In this document: positions 25,065-34,056 of the stretch, piece after piece | Layout of the letters: the number at the start of each line of letters is the position of its first letter | Position numbering within the stretch: position 1 is the stretch's first letter | Position numbers and translations under genes: made by a program | The notes under the pieces: generated by a model | What the model was told of the DNA's origin: nothing | What the model saw: the letters and a program-made list of their open reading frames with translations, nothing else | The model's database searches: none | DNA from: Oscillospiraceae bacterium | Lineage (GTDB): Bacteria; Bacillota; Clostridia; Oscillospirales; Acutalibacteraceae | Length of the DNA: 64,000 nucleotides | Assembly: GCA_910574995.1 (NCBI GenBank) | Contig: CAJTCS010000004.1 | Span: 62,001 to 126,000, forward strand | Direction of reading: 5' to 3'

Positions 25065-25275
25065 GGATACCACCTCAAGCTTGGCCTCCGGCTGGCCAGG
25101 GGCGCCGCCCCCAGACTCCGCGTAAGGGGCAAAGCCTCTTACGGATCCCGCGCCGCGCTTCCCGCGTTTCCACCTTGTGCCGCGCCGGAGGGTAATGTTT
25201 ATTGGATATAGCAAGAAGAGGGCCACCGAACCGGGTCAGCCCTCTTTGCCGTGCCGTTGTGTTTTTGTACTGGCC

Positions 25276-26520
25276 TTAATCCAGGCCCACATAAGCGCCG
25301 CCCTGGATGACCATGCCCTTGGGGGACTTGCTGACCGCGCCAGTCTCATCCCAGGTCATGCTCTCGCCGGTAAGGCCGTCATAGGAAAAATCGGGGCTGG
25401 TGAACTTGGCAATCAGCTTGTCGCACAGGTCAGAGGCGGAGATCCCCTCCGGGAGCTCTTCGTCCTTAATGGCATTGTAGATGGACCAAACGCAGTCATA
25501 GGCGTCGGCGGCAAACTGGTTGGGCACATCGCCAAACTTCTCCTTATAGGTAGAAACGAACTTGCTGGTAGCCTCGTCGTCCGAATCCGCGTTGAAGGGG
25601 GTCAGCAGCATGACGCCCTCCGCCAGCTCTGTGTTAAAGCCGTCCAGGGTCAGGATACCGTCCATGCCGTCCACGCCGAACCACTGGGGTTTGTAGCCAA
25701 CGGAATCCGCCTGGATAAGGATCATGGAAGCCGCCTCGTAGTACATGGGCAGGAAGACCAGGTCCGCGCCATTCTCCTTGGCGTCGGCAATCTGTACGGA
25801 GAAGTCCGTAGAGGTATCGTCGGTAAAGGTGGTGGTAGAGACGATTGCAACCCCCAGCTCTTGGGCCTTGGCGGCAAAGGAGTTATAGATGCCGGTGGAG
25901 TACACGTCGTCGTTCTTATAGATGACCGCCACCTTGGTGCCCAGCTTCTGGTCATAGATATACTGGGCGGAAGCGGAGCCCTGGTTCGGGTCTACAAAGC
26001 ACATCTGGAAGATGTTGTCCTTGCGGGGGATGTCGATCGTCTCGGTCAAAGGGTTCTCTACGCCGCCCAGCACATCCGTGGAGGAAGCGGAGGGGGTTAG
26101 GAAGAAAATGTGGTCGTTGTTTGCCTCGGTAGAGGTGGCCACGGCGGGCTTCGAGGTAACGGAACCCAGGAAAGCCTGCATGCCCCAGTCCTTCAGGGTG
26201 TTATAAGCGGTCACAGCCTTTTCGGGGTCGTGCACGTCGTCCTCATAGCGCAGCTCTAGCTGCAGGCCGCCCAAAGCGTTGATCTCGTCCACAGCGATCT
26301 GCGCGCCGTTTTTGGCCGCGTTGCCATAGATAGCCGCGCCGCCGGTCAAGGGGCCGGTACCGCCGATCTTGATGGCAGCGCCAGAGCCGTTGTCCCCGCC
26401 GCCCGCTGTGGAAGCGGTGCTGGCCGGGGCCGCAGAACTGCCGCCGTTATCGCCGCAGGCGGCCAGGCAGCCTGCCACCAAAAGCAGCGCCAGGCTAAGG
26501 GCTAAAAATCTCTTCTTCAT
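25276..26520 (-). CDS. livJ: Branched-chain amino acid ABC transporter substrate-binding lipoprotein
   Basis: The 414-residue protein begins with a lipoprotein signal (FLALSLALLLVAGCLAACGDN), has a Gly/Ser/Ala linker of about 25 residues, and then a type I periplasmic-binding fold: IKIGGTGPLTGGAAIYGNAAKNGAQ, NDHIFFLTPSAS and AADAYDCVWSIYNAIK. It would capture the amino acid outside the membrane for LivHMGF. The 211 bp to livH may form a stabilising stem-loop region, which would raise its level over the permeases. Confidence 0.94.
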   Translation of the reverse strand: MKKRFLALSLALLLVAGCLAACGDNGGSSAAPASTASTAGGGDNGSGAAIKIGGTGPLTGGAAIYGNAAKNGAQIAVDEINALGGLQLELRYEDDVHDPEKAVTAYNTLKDWGMQAFLGSVTSKPAVATSTEANNDHIFFLTPSASSTDVLGGVENPLTETIDIPRKDNIFQMCFVDPNQGSASAQYIYDQKLGTKVAVIYKNDDVYSTGIYNSFAAKAQELGVAIVSTTTFTDDTSTDFSVQIADAKENGADLVFLPMYYEAASMILIQADSVGYKPQWFGVDGMDGILTLDGFNTELAEGVMLLTPFNADSDDEATSKFVSTYKEKFGDVPNQFAADAYDCVWSIYNAIKDEELPEGISASDLCDKLIAKFTSPDFSYDGLTGESMTWDETGAVSKSPKGMVIQGGAYVGLD

Positions 26521-26982
26521 TTCCTATCACCTTTCTTTTTCCGGGGACGCCGTTGCGCTTCCCCTTCTGGGATCTGAGGCAGCGGGTAAATGCAAGTTTG
26601 CAAATTATAAACTGCATTTTATGAACCTATGCTCATTTGCCTCTGCGTACAGTATTATACTGGGAATTACGCTGGTTTTCAATAGGGAAATTGCACAAAT
26701 GTACAAAAAAAGTCCCGGCCTGGGGCGTGCACCCTACCAGGATGGGGCGGTATTTTTTGCAGCTTTTGGCTTGAAAACATTCAAAAAGTTTCTGGTTTGT
26801 AACCCTTTGGGCGGATGGTTGTCCCCTTTGCACAGGAATTTTCCCCGCCTCTCCCCCATTCTAATGGTTTTTATCCGCCCGGGGTGGGACCAAGGCCAGG
26901 ATAACGGTTGAAAACTTCCTGTGCCAGTGGTATAATACCATAAAAAGGCAAGGGCTGACTTTTACAAGAAGGGGGTTGCCAT
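26521..26982. promoter_or_regulatory. Divergent promoter region, liv operon and hybrid kinase
   Basis: For the liv operon (minus) TTGAAA (26677-26682) and TATAAT (26654-26659) are 17 bp apart. For the kinase (plus) TTGAAA (26908-26913) and TATAAT (26931-26936) are 17 bp apart. The remaining 200 bp hold no coding frame or repeat that I can support. Confidence 0.8.
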
Positions 26983-28884
26983 ATGCAAGGCAACGCATTG
27001 GAACCTGTGTGGGGGCAGGCGGACCTGCCGGTTTTGGCGCTGGAAACAGAAGGGGAAAGCTGCCGCATCGTATATCAGAACGAGGCGGCCAGCCGGCTTT
27101 GCGCCGGGGAGCTTTTCGATATCGTGCCGCCCCAGGAGGTACGGGAACTGGCGGAGGCCCTGCGCTCATACGAGCCCCTGGGGCCCCTGTTCTGCCATGT
27201 AGAAAACCGGGTGTATGCGGCCACATTGCTGCGTTGGGAGGGCTGGCGCCTGTGCCTGCTGCAGGACGCCACCGCCTATTACCACGCCAACCAGGCCGCC
27301 CTGCACGAGGCCCTTATGGCCAGCCAGGCCAAAACCAGCTTCCTTTCGGAAATGTCCCACGACATCCGCACCCCTATGGGGGCTATCATCGGCCTGACGG
27401 AGATTGCCCTTTCCCAACAGGGCATACCGTCCCGCGTACAAGAGTGCCTGGCCAAGATCAAGGTGGCGTCTGGGCACATGATGTCCCTTCTCAACGAAGT
27501 GCTGGACATGTCCCGTATTGAAAGCGGCAAGGTCATCATACAGCCCGCCCCGGTCAGCGTGGCGGACCTGCTGCACGAGGTACTGATCGTGGTCCGGCCC
27601 CAGGCGGACGCAGGGCAGCTGCAGTTCCGGCTGGATATGGGCCCAGTGGAACAGGAGCGCGTCCTGGCAGACGGGGTGCGGGTGCGGCAAATCTGCCTGA
27701 ACCTGCTGTCCAACGCGGTGAAGTACACCCCGGCGGGGGGCGAGGTGGAGTTTTACTTCTCGGTGCTGCCGGACAGCCGCCCGGGCTGGGTGCGCATGAC
27801 CATCCAGGTAACGGATACCGGCATCGGCATGAGCCGGGACTTCCTGAACCGGGTCTTCACCCCCTTTGAACGGGAAGAAAAGTCTACGGTGAACAAGATA
27901 CAGGGCACCGGGCTGGGCATGGCCATCACCAAGAACCTGGTGGAACAGATGGGCGGCCTTATCCATGTGGAAAGCAAGCCGGAGGAGGGCTCTTGCTTTA
28001 TGGTACAGATCCCCTTTGAGGCCGTGGAGGAAGAAGAAAGCCAGGCCGCCCGGGAAGCCCTGCAGGGCAGGCGGGTGCTGCTATTAGAAAGCGACCTGAA
28101 GCACGGGGAGCTGGTGCGGAAGATGCTGGGCGCGCTGGGCATGGAGGTAGATTGGGCCCAAGACGCGGACAACGCCGTGTTGCGGCTGAACGACGCGGAC
28201 CTTTCAGGCGTCACCTACGTTGCTTTCCTGACAGCCGAAACGCTGCCAGGCGTGGAGATGATGGCTTTCCTGCCCGAGCTGCGCAAACGCATTGGCGGCC
28301 AATTCCCCATCCTGCTGCTTTCCGAAAACGATTGGAGCCAGATCGAATATATGTTTACCCAAGCCGGTGTAGACGGGTTCATCCCCCTCCCCCTGTTCCG
28401 CAGCCGCCTGGCGGCCGGGCTGGAGGCATACGCCCATGGCGGGCGCCTGGATTCGGGCTGGGAGGCTCCCTCCACCCCCCGGTGGGACCTTTCCCGGAAG
28501 CGGCTGCTGCTGGTGGAGGACAATGAGCTGAACCGGGAGATCGCCCTGGAGCTGCTGGGGGGCTCGGGGGCCGCAATCGAGACGGCGGTGAACGGCCGGC
28601 AAGCCCTGGAGCGGTTCCAGGCGGCCGAGCCCTTCTACTATGACATGGTGCTGATGGACATCCAGATGCCGGTGATGAACGGCCTAGACGCCACCCGGGC
28701 CATCCGGGCGCTGCCCAGGGACGACGCGGCATGGGTGCCCATCATCGCCATGACCGCCAACGCTTTCGTGGAAGACGTGCAGAATTCGCTGGAAGCGGGC
28801 ATGGATGCCCACATTTCCAAACCCCTGGACATGGAAAAGGTGTTTTCCACCATAGAACGCTTTTTGGGGAGGGCGCAGGGATGA
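26983..28884 (+). CDS. Hybrid sensor histidine kinase with pseudo-receiver and receiver
   Basis: This 633-residue cytosolic kinase has no membrane segments. A PAS-like region covers about residues 1-105, followed by a HisKA domain with the phospho-acceptor in SEMSHDIRTPMG (H126) and an HATPase with CLNLLSNAVKYTP, DTGIGM and GTGLGMAI. Two receiver-like domains follow. The first (about 365-480) reads VAFLTAETLPG where the acceptor Asp should be and looks inactive. The second is canonical (LLVEDN, VLMDIQMP with D559, and ISKP). The stop overlaps the next gene by ATGA. The signal is unknown. Confidence 0.92.
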   Translation: MQGNALEPVWGQADLPVLALETEGESCRIVYQNEAASRLCAGELFDIVPPQEVRELAEALRSYEPLGPLFCHVENRVYAATLLRWEGWRLCLLQDATAYYHANQAALHEALMASQAKTSFLSEMSHDIRTPMGAIIGLTEIALSQQGIPSRVQECLAKIKVASGHMMSLLNEVLDMSRIESGKVIIQPAPVSVADLLHEVLIVVRPQADAGQLQFRLDMGPVEQERVLADGVRVRQICLNLLSNAVKYTPAGGEVEFYFSVLPDSRPGWVRMTIQVTDTGIGMSRDFLNRVFTPFEREEKSTVNKIQGTGLGMAITKNLVEQMGGLIHVESKPEEGSCFMVQIPFEAVEEEESQAAREALQGRRVLLLESDLKHGELVRKMLGALGMEVDWAQDADNAVLRLNDADLSGVTYVAFLTAETLPGVEMMAFLPELRKRIGGQFPILLLSENDWSQIEYMFTQAGVDGFIPLPLFRSRLAAGLEAYAHGGRLDSGWEAPSTPRWDLSRKRLLLVEDNELNREIALELLGGSGAAIETAVNGRQALERFQAAEPFYYDMVLMDIQMPVMNGLDATRAIRALPRDDAAWVPIIAMTANAFVEDVQNSLEAGMDAHISKPLDMEKVFSTIERFLGRAQG

Positions 28885-30722
28885 GGGAGTATCAGCAAGC
28901 CTACCTGGAAAACCTCTCGAAAATCGTCAGCCTGGTGGACCTTTCCAAAGGCATGCCAGAGGACGGGGCCGCGTTCCTGGCCCAACGTCGGGAGCGCATG
29001 GGGCAGGTGCGCGGCATTTTGGAGGAAAACAACGGGCTGCTGCGGCAATACCTGTTCCCGGTACTGGACAATATCGCCTCGGCCAGCCAGGAGGAGGTAC
29101 AGGCATTGGGTGAGTTTGCCGGGCAATTGGGGGCGGGCGGCGCAAACCAGCCAGACCTGGTCCTGCACTATACGGTGCGCTGCGCCCTGGTCACCTATGC
29201 CCGGAAATGGGGCCTGCGGGACATGCTGATACAGGAGCTGTACCAGGCGGGCCTGGCCCTTTTCTATATGCAGGAGGTCATCGACCGCTGTGGGAAGGTG
29301 CGCTACCGCTGGAAAATGGGGTTGCTGTTTGGCGAGGCAGCCTCGTACATCAAGCGGTATGACGAGATTACCGACCCGGAGACACGGGGGTACATCCATC
29401 GGTCTATGGGGAACCTATCCTTGGCCTACGGCGGGCCCAACATGGAAGACGCCCAGCAGAAGCTGCATGCCGTGCGGCGTTCTTTGCAAATTTTGACAGA
29501 CCCGGCCTATCAGGAGAAGACGCCTTCCCTGCCCTGGGGACGGTACATCTATACCAGCCACCAGGAACGGTCTTCCGCCCTGAACGCCCTGCGGGCCGGG
29601 GTAAGCGACCCGCTGGTGCTGCAGGAGGTGATGGAATCCGCCCAGTTCGTCCGGGAATACCAGGAGGAGGACTGCCGCAGGCGGGGGGTGAAGCCCATGG
29701 TGCGCTGGCGCATGGGCTACGAGGCGGCCCAGTACCACTGCGGCATACAGCCCTTGGACGCCTTGCTCCGCTGGCTGGAGGAAGCCTATATGCAGCGGGA
29801 CCCAGGGGACTACTCGGAAGACGGCATCTATGGGAATATCTCCTTGCCCGCCCTGTATGCGGAATACCTATCCCACAGCGAGGAGCACCGGATAAAGAAA
29901 AAAGAGGTGCTGGGCCATATGTACTGGCAGGTGGCCCAATATGTACGCAGCGCCCCAGAAGACCAGGTGGGCGGGCTGCTGCTGAAATACTTGCTGCTGT
30001 TTTTAGAAAGTTTTGTAGAGTATCCAGGCGGCATACAGGAGAAGGATTTCCTTTTACAGCTGGTGGTTTGCCGCCATCCAGACGCTTACGTACGCTTCTG
30101 CCTGGCCGCCCAGATCACCCGGCTGCTGGCCGCAAAGGCCCTGGAGCAGCAGCCAAAGCTTCTGCTGGGCGTGCTGGGCTGTGGTACTGTAGACGAGCTG
30201 TATAGCCAGGAAGGGCCGGTTTTGCAGTTTGCCTATGACTGCGGGCTGTTCCATGACGTGGGGGTGCTGGCATTCAACAACATGCTGGTAAAACAGGGCC
30301 GCAGCTGGCTGGAGGAAGAGCGGGAAATGTTCCAGTACCATGCATATGCCGGAGAGGCCCTGTTGGCCCGCAGCCGTTCTACCCAGCCTTATGCCATGCC
30401 AGCCCTGGGGCACCACCGTTTTTATGACGGCAGCGGCGGCTTCCCAGCCGAATATGACCGGGAAAAAGACCCGGACCGGGCAGTGACAGACCTGGTAAGC
30501 GTAGCGGCTTTCCTGGCCCAAGCTACCGATGATACCGACCCCCAGAACCGGCGGCCCTTGTCTTTAGGGGAGGCGCTGGGGCTGGTGCGCCAGGGGGCCG
30601 GCACGCAGTTTTCCCCGGGGGCGGCAGCCTTGCTGGAAGGCTTGGAGCCGGAACTGGGAAACTGCCTGCGGGAGGGCCGCGCCCAAGCCTATGGGGAGGC
30701 GCTGCAACTCCTGCGGGGATAA
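28881..30722 (+). CDS. HD-GYP-like domain protein coupled to the hybrid kinase
   Basis: This 613-residue protein starts inside the stop codon of the kinase (ATGA), so the two are translationally coupled. Residues 1-430 are helical and unrecognised. The C-terminal part resembles an HD-GYP domain: FHDVGVLAFNNMLVKQG (HD at 458-459), a helix with HAYAGEALL, ALGHHRFYDGSGGFP (HH at 511-512) and a helix like the VADVFDAL region (VAAFLAQATDD). GYP is replaced by GFP. It may be a cyclic-di-GMP phosphodiesterase or a degenerate signalling output of the kinase. Confidence 0.75.
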   Translation: MREYQQAYLENLSKIVSLVDLSKGMPEDGAAFLAQRRERMGQVRGILEENNGLLRQYLFPVLDNIASASQEEVQALGEFAGQLGAGGANQPDLVLHYTVRCALVTYARKWGLRDMLIQELYQAGLALFYMQEVIDRCGKVRYRWKMGLLFGEAASYIKRYDEITDPETRGYIHRSMGNLSLAYGGPNMEDAQQKLHAVRRSLQILTDPAYQEKTPSLPWGRYIYTSHQERSSALNALRAGVSDPLVLQEVMESAQFVREYQEEDCRRRGVKPMVRWRMGYEAAQYHCGIQPLDALLRWLEEAYMQRDPGDYSEDGIYGNISLPALYAEYLSHSEEHRIKKKEVLGHMYWQVAQYVRSAPEDQVGGLLLKYLLLFLESFVEYPGGIQEKDFLLQLVVCRHPDAYVRFCLAAQITRLLAAKALEQQPKLLLGVLGCGTVDELYSQEGPVLQFAYDCGLFHDVGVLAFNNMLVKQGRSWLEEEREMFQYHAYAGEALLARSRSTQPYAMPALGHHRFYDGSGGFPAEYDREKDPDRAVTDLVSVAAFLAQATDDTDPQNRRPLSLGEALGLVRQGAGTQFSPGAAALLEGLEPELGNCLREGRAQAYGEALQLLRG

Positions 30723-30728
30723 AAATAG

Positions 30729-30771
30729 AAGGAAGCGGCATAGCCAAAGACTATGCCGCTTCCTTTATTTA
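30729..30771. terminator. Bidirectional terminator after the kinase operon
   Basis: AGGAAGCGGCATAG and CTATGCCGCTTCCT form a perfect 14-bp stem followed by TTTATTTAT, between convergent genes. Confidence 0.88.
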
Positions 30772-30806
30772 TACAGCCGGAGACAAACCCGGCCTTTCCC
30801 TTGCCG

Positions 30807-31784
30807 TTATACCCAGTGCAGTTTGCTCATGTCGGCCGTATCCTCGAAGGGGATGGCGCGCTTGAGTACATCGCAAGCCTTTACCAGGCCCTCGTTGGTG
30901 CTCAGCATGGCGTCCTCATGCTCGATGGACAGGACATAATCGTAGCCCACCAGGCGCAGCTGGCTGCAGAACTCTTTCCAGAACAGCTCATCGTGGCCAT
31001 AGCCGATGCTGCGGAAGATCCAGGAACGCTTGCTCATGTCCGCATAGGACTGGGTGTCCAGGTTGCCGTTGACAGGCGAATTGACCTGGTCGATAATGGC
31101 GTCCTTGGCATGTACATGGAAGATGGCTTCGCCGCCCAGGGCGCGGATGACCTTCAGGGGGTCCATGCCCTGCCAGAACAGGTGGCTGGGGTCCAGGTTG
31201 GCGCCGATCTCGGGGCCGACGGCCTCGCGCAGGCGGAGCAGGGTACGGGTGTTGTGCACGCAGAAGCCCTGGTGCATTTCAAGGGCGATCTTGTTCACGC
31301 TGTGCTCTTTGGCAAAAGCCACAAAATCCTTCCAGTAGGGGATGAGCACCTCGTTCCACTGCCACTCTAAGGTCTCGGGATACTCGGTAGGCCAATTGCA
31401 CACGATCCAGTTGGGGTTCTTGGACTCGGGGCAGTCGCCGGGGCAGCCGGAGAAGGTGTTGATCTGGTGGATGCCCAGCTTCTCGGCCATCAAGACGGCG
31501 TTGTGCAGGTCATCGTCAAACTGCTTGGCGATAGCCTTGTCCGGGTGGATGGGGTTGCCGTGGCAGCTAAGGGCGCTGATCTCCAGGCCAGACTCTTTAA
31601 TGGTATTTACGAACTCGTTGAACTTGGCTTCGTCATGGAGCAGCACGCCGGGGTCGCAGTGGTCCTTGCCAGGGTAACCGCCGCAACCGATCTCCACCAT
31701 CTGGGCGCCCAGGCCCTTCAGGTAAGCCAGGGCCTCTTTCAGGGGGGTGGAGCCGATGACGTTGGTCAGTACGCCTAATTTCAT
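30807..31784 (-). CDS. Sugar phosphate isomerase/epimerase (AP endonuclease 2 fold)
   Basis: This 325-residue TIM-barrel protein belongs to the IolE/xylose-isomerase-like family. Metal-site residues are likely in ALEMHQGFC, GANLDPSHLFWQG, IFHVHAKDA and YVLSIEHEDA, which supply the Glu, Asp and His ligands of the family. The ATG at 31784 follows AAGGAG. It is monocistronic and separate from any sugar catabolic operon, so the substrate is unknown. Confidence 0.88.
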   Translation of the reverse strand: MKLGVLTNVIGSTPLKEALAYLKGLGAQMVEIGCGGYPGKDHCDPGVLLHDEAKFNEFVNTIKESGLEISALSCHGNPIHPDKAIAKQFDDDLHNAVLMAEKLGIHQINTFSGCPGDCPESKNPNWIVCNWPTEYPETLEWQWNEVLIPYWKDFVAFAKEHSVNKIALEMHQGFCVHNTRTLLRLREAVGPEIGANLDPSHLFWQGMDPLKVIRALGGEAIFHVHAKDAIIDQVNSPVNGNLDTQSYADMSKRSWIFRSIGYGHDELFWKEFCSQLRLVGYDYVLSIEHEDAMLSTNEGLVKACDVLKRAIPFEDTADMSKLHWV

Positions 31785-31843
31785 AACGTATAACACTCCT
31801 TATGCTTTTATACTTTGGGGGCAGGCGGCCGGGGCCGCACGTC

Positions 31844-31884
31844 CTATATAACTTTATTATATAGAATCCCCCCAAAAAAAGCAA
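31844..31884 (-). promoter_or_regulatory. Promoter of the isomerase gene with a small inverted repeat
   Basis: TTGCTT (31879-31884) and TATAAT (31856-31861) are 17 bp apart on the minus strand. CTATATA/TATATAG (31844-31864) is a perfect 7-bp inverted repeat across the -10 and start region and may be an operator. Confidence 0.6.
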
Positions 31885-32006
31885 TCCCTTTTTTGGAAAA
31901 ACTTTCATTCCGCACAAATAGGAAGGTAAAAAACTTCTGAAAAAAGGTGGCCGCCTCATTGCATAGGCGCGGCGTATGGCGTATGCTTATGGCAGGAGGT
32001 GTTTGT

Positions 32007-32498
32007 ATGGCAAACGAAGAAAAGAAAGATTTCAACGCTATGCTGGGGGACAGCAAGGGTATGCCCAAATTCCAGCGGGTAACAGACCCAAAGGCCATCC
32101 AGAAATACGGCGGGGAGGCCATGTTCTTTGCCCCTCCCCTGGAATACGACCGGCTGATGCGCCTGGTGCCGCCAGGCAAGCTTACCACTGTGGGGGCGCT
32201 GCGGGAGCACCTGGCCCAGGCAAACGGGGCGGACTTCACCGATCCCATCACCGCCGGTATATTTGTGTCCATCGCGGCCTGGGCCAGCTTCCAGCGGAGG
32301 GAGGACGAGACCCCCTATTGGCGGACACTGAAAGCCAAAGGCGAGCTGAACCCCAAATACCCCGGGGGCGTGCTGGCCCAAAAAGAAAGGCTGGAAGCCG
32401 AGGGGCATACCATTTTGCGGCGGGGCAAAACAAACATCCGGTATTTTGTACAAAATTATGAAGACTCCCTTATGGATTTCCCCGCCCCAGCCCCCTGA
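32007..32498 (+). CDS. MGMT family (alkyltransferase-like) protein
   Basis: This 163-residue protein resembles the DNA-binding domain of O6-alkylguanine alkyltransferases and the alkyltransferase-like group. LMRLVPPGKLTTVGALREHL matches the region before the active site, and LNPKYPGGVLAQKERLEAEGH matches the C-terminal helix. The position of the reactive PCHRV motif reads PYWRTL, so the alkyl-accepting cysteine is missing. It may recognise damage without repairing it. The ATG at 32007 follows GGAGG. Confidence 0.82.
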   Translation: MANEEKKDFNAMLGDSKGMPKFQRVTDPKAIQKYGGEAMFFAPPLEYDRLMRLVPPGKLTTVGALREHLAQANGADFTDPITAGIFVSIAAWASFQRREDETPYWRTLKAKGELNPKYPGGVLAQKERLEAEGHTILRRGKTNIRYFVQNYEDSLMDFPAPAP

Positions 32499-32516
32499 TT
32501 TTTTCATCCCAGGCAG

Positions 32517-32576
32517 TTCCCAAATCCCCCTGCCATGCTTATAATAGGACAGCATGCTTTTTAAAAACCTGTATGC
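32517..32576 (+). promoter_or_regulatory. MFS gene promoter and possible operator
   Basis: TTCCCA (32517-32522) and TATAAT (32540-32545) are 17 bp apart. Downstream of the -10, AGCATGC (32551-32557) is followed by TGTATGC (32570-32576). The same pair of motifs occurs in the leader of the convergent EctB-like gene (35493-35508), so a shared regulator is possible. Confidence 0.5.
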
Positions 32577-32705
32577 ATAACCGGGGACGTTGCTGCATGG
32601 GGCGGGGGTTCCCTGTGCCGGAATACCGCTATACCGCAAGGGGATACAACGCCCCGCACGGAAAAGGCCGCTCTGGCGGCGCCGTCTGGTTGTGGATACG
32701 GGTTC

Positions 32706-32746
32706 TAGGGCATGTCCACATAAGATAAGTATGTGAACACGCCCTA
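32706..32746. repeat. Imperfect palindrome, copy B
   Basis: TAGGGCATGTCCACATA and its near complement TATGTGAACACGCCCTA form an inverted repeat with two mismatches around AGATAAG. Its left arm and centre match the palindrome at 12732-12766 (TAGGGC-TGT--ACATAAGAT). Like that copy it lies in the leader of a membrane protein gene. Confidence 0.75.
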
Positions 32747-32769
32747 AAAACTGGGAAAGGACTGCATCT

Positions 32770-33987
32770 ATGTGTGAAGCGATCTCTTACAAAAGCACCC
32801 GGATGGCCTGCTACCGGGGCTCTATCGTCCAGGGCGCCGTCAACAACATAAGCCCTTTATTTTTCGTGATCTTCCAGCGGGAGTTCGGCATATCCTATGG
32901 CATGATCTCCTCCCTGATCCTGTTCAACTTCACCGCCCAGATTTTGGTAGATCTGCTATGCGTGCGCTTTGTAGACAGGATAGGCTACCGGGCGGCGGCT
33001 GTGATGGCCCATGTATGCAGCACTGTGGGCCTGGTGCTGCTGGGGCTGCTTCCCCACGCCCTGCCCTCGCCCTTCCTGGGGCTGGCCGCTGCCACGGTGA
33101 TAAGCGCCATAGGCGGGGGGATGATTGAAGTAATCGTCAGCCCCATCGTCGATTCCCTGCCCTGCGAAGGGAAGGCCCTGAAAATGAGCCTGCTGCACTC
33201 CTTTTACTGTTGGGGGCAAGTGGCGGTAGTGCTGCTGACCACCTTGGCGGTGCGCCTTCTGGGGGAAGGGCTGTGGTGGACGCTGCCCCTGTTCTGGGCG
33301 CTGCTGCCCGCCTATAACTGCGTAGCTTTCGCCACAGTCCCCCTGTTGCCCACCCTGCCGGAGGAAGAAAAACGCCCCCTGAAAAGCCTGCTGCGTTCCC
33401 GGGGGTTTATCCTAGCCATGGTGCTGATGCTGTGCGCCGGGGCCTCTGAGCTGGCCATGGGCCAGTGGGCCTCTTTGTTTGCGGAAAAGGCCCTGGGTGT
33501 GCCGAAAATCATGGGGGACCTGCTGGGGCCGTGCCTGTTCGCCGTGTTTATGGGCATTGGCCGCGTGGCCTACGGGATATGGGGAAGCCGGCTGAACATA
33601 AACCATGCCCTACAAGGCACAGCCGCCCTGTGCGTGCTGTGCTACCTGGGGGCGGCCCTTTTGCCCCACCCCCTATTGTCCCTGCTGTGCTGCTCGCTGT
33701 GCGGGTTCTCCATCAGCCTTATGTGGCCGGGCGTATTGAGCGATACGGCCCGGGCGTACCCCAACGGGGGCACGCCCATGTTCGGGGTGTTGGCCGTTTG
33801 CGGAGACCTGGGGTGCTCCCTGGGGCCCGCCGCCGCCGGCGCGGTAAGCGGCCTGGTGCTGGCTGGCGGGGGCCTGGAACAGGCCAGCCTGAAAGCGGGG
33901 ATGCTGGCCGCGGCCGTATTCCCAGCCGTGCTGCTGGCATGCCTGCTGCTCTCCCGCGGGAAGCCCGGGCAGCCAAAAAACCTTTGA
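32770..33987 (+). CDS. MFS transporter
   Basis: This 405-residue protein has about 12 membrane segments and an MFS-type layout. Features include the loop after helix 2 (VRFVDRIGYR, an analogue of the MFS motif A region), GQVAVVLLTTLAVR in the middle and a C-terminal ending LLSRGKPGQPKNL. It resembles the fucose/glucose permease-like branch of the superfamily, but the substrate is unknown. It is convergent with the EctB-like aminotransferase, with which it shares leader motifs. Confidence 0.88.
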   Translation: MCEAISYKSTRMACYRGSIVQGAVNNISPLFFVIFQREFGISYGMISSLILFNFTAQILVDLLCVRFVDRIGYRAAAVMAHVCSTVGLVLLGLLPHALPSPFLGLAAATVISAIGGGMIEVIVSPIVDSLPCEGKALKMSLLHSFYCWGQVAVVLLTTLAVRLLGEGLWWTLPLFWALLPAYNCVAFATVPLLPTLPEEEKRPLKSLLRSRGFILAMVLMLCAGASELAMGQWASLFAEKALGVPKIMGDLLGPCLFAVFMGIGRVAYGIWGSRLNINHALQGTAALCVLCYLGAALLPHPLLSLLCCSLCGFSISLMWPGVLSDTARAYPNGGTPMFGVLAVCGDLGCSLGPAAAGAVSGLVLAGGGLEQASLKAGMLAAAVFPAVLLACLLLSRGKPGQPKNL

Positions 33988-33990
33988 ACT

Positions 33991-34036
33991 GGAAAGGGGA
34001 GGACCGCGCCTACACGGCGGCAGCCCTCCCCTTTCC
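33991..34036. terminator. Hairpin between the MFS and EctB-like genes
   Basis: GGAAAGGGGAGG and CCTCCCCTTTCC form a perfect 12-bp stem between the convergent genes. It lacks a good T tract, so it may stabilise the ends rather than terminate efficiently. Confidence 0.6.
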
Positions 34037-34056
34037 CTATCCATAAAACCGCGCTG

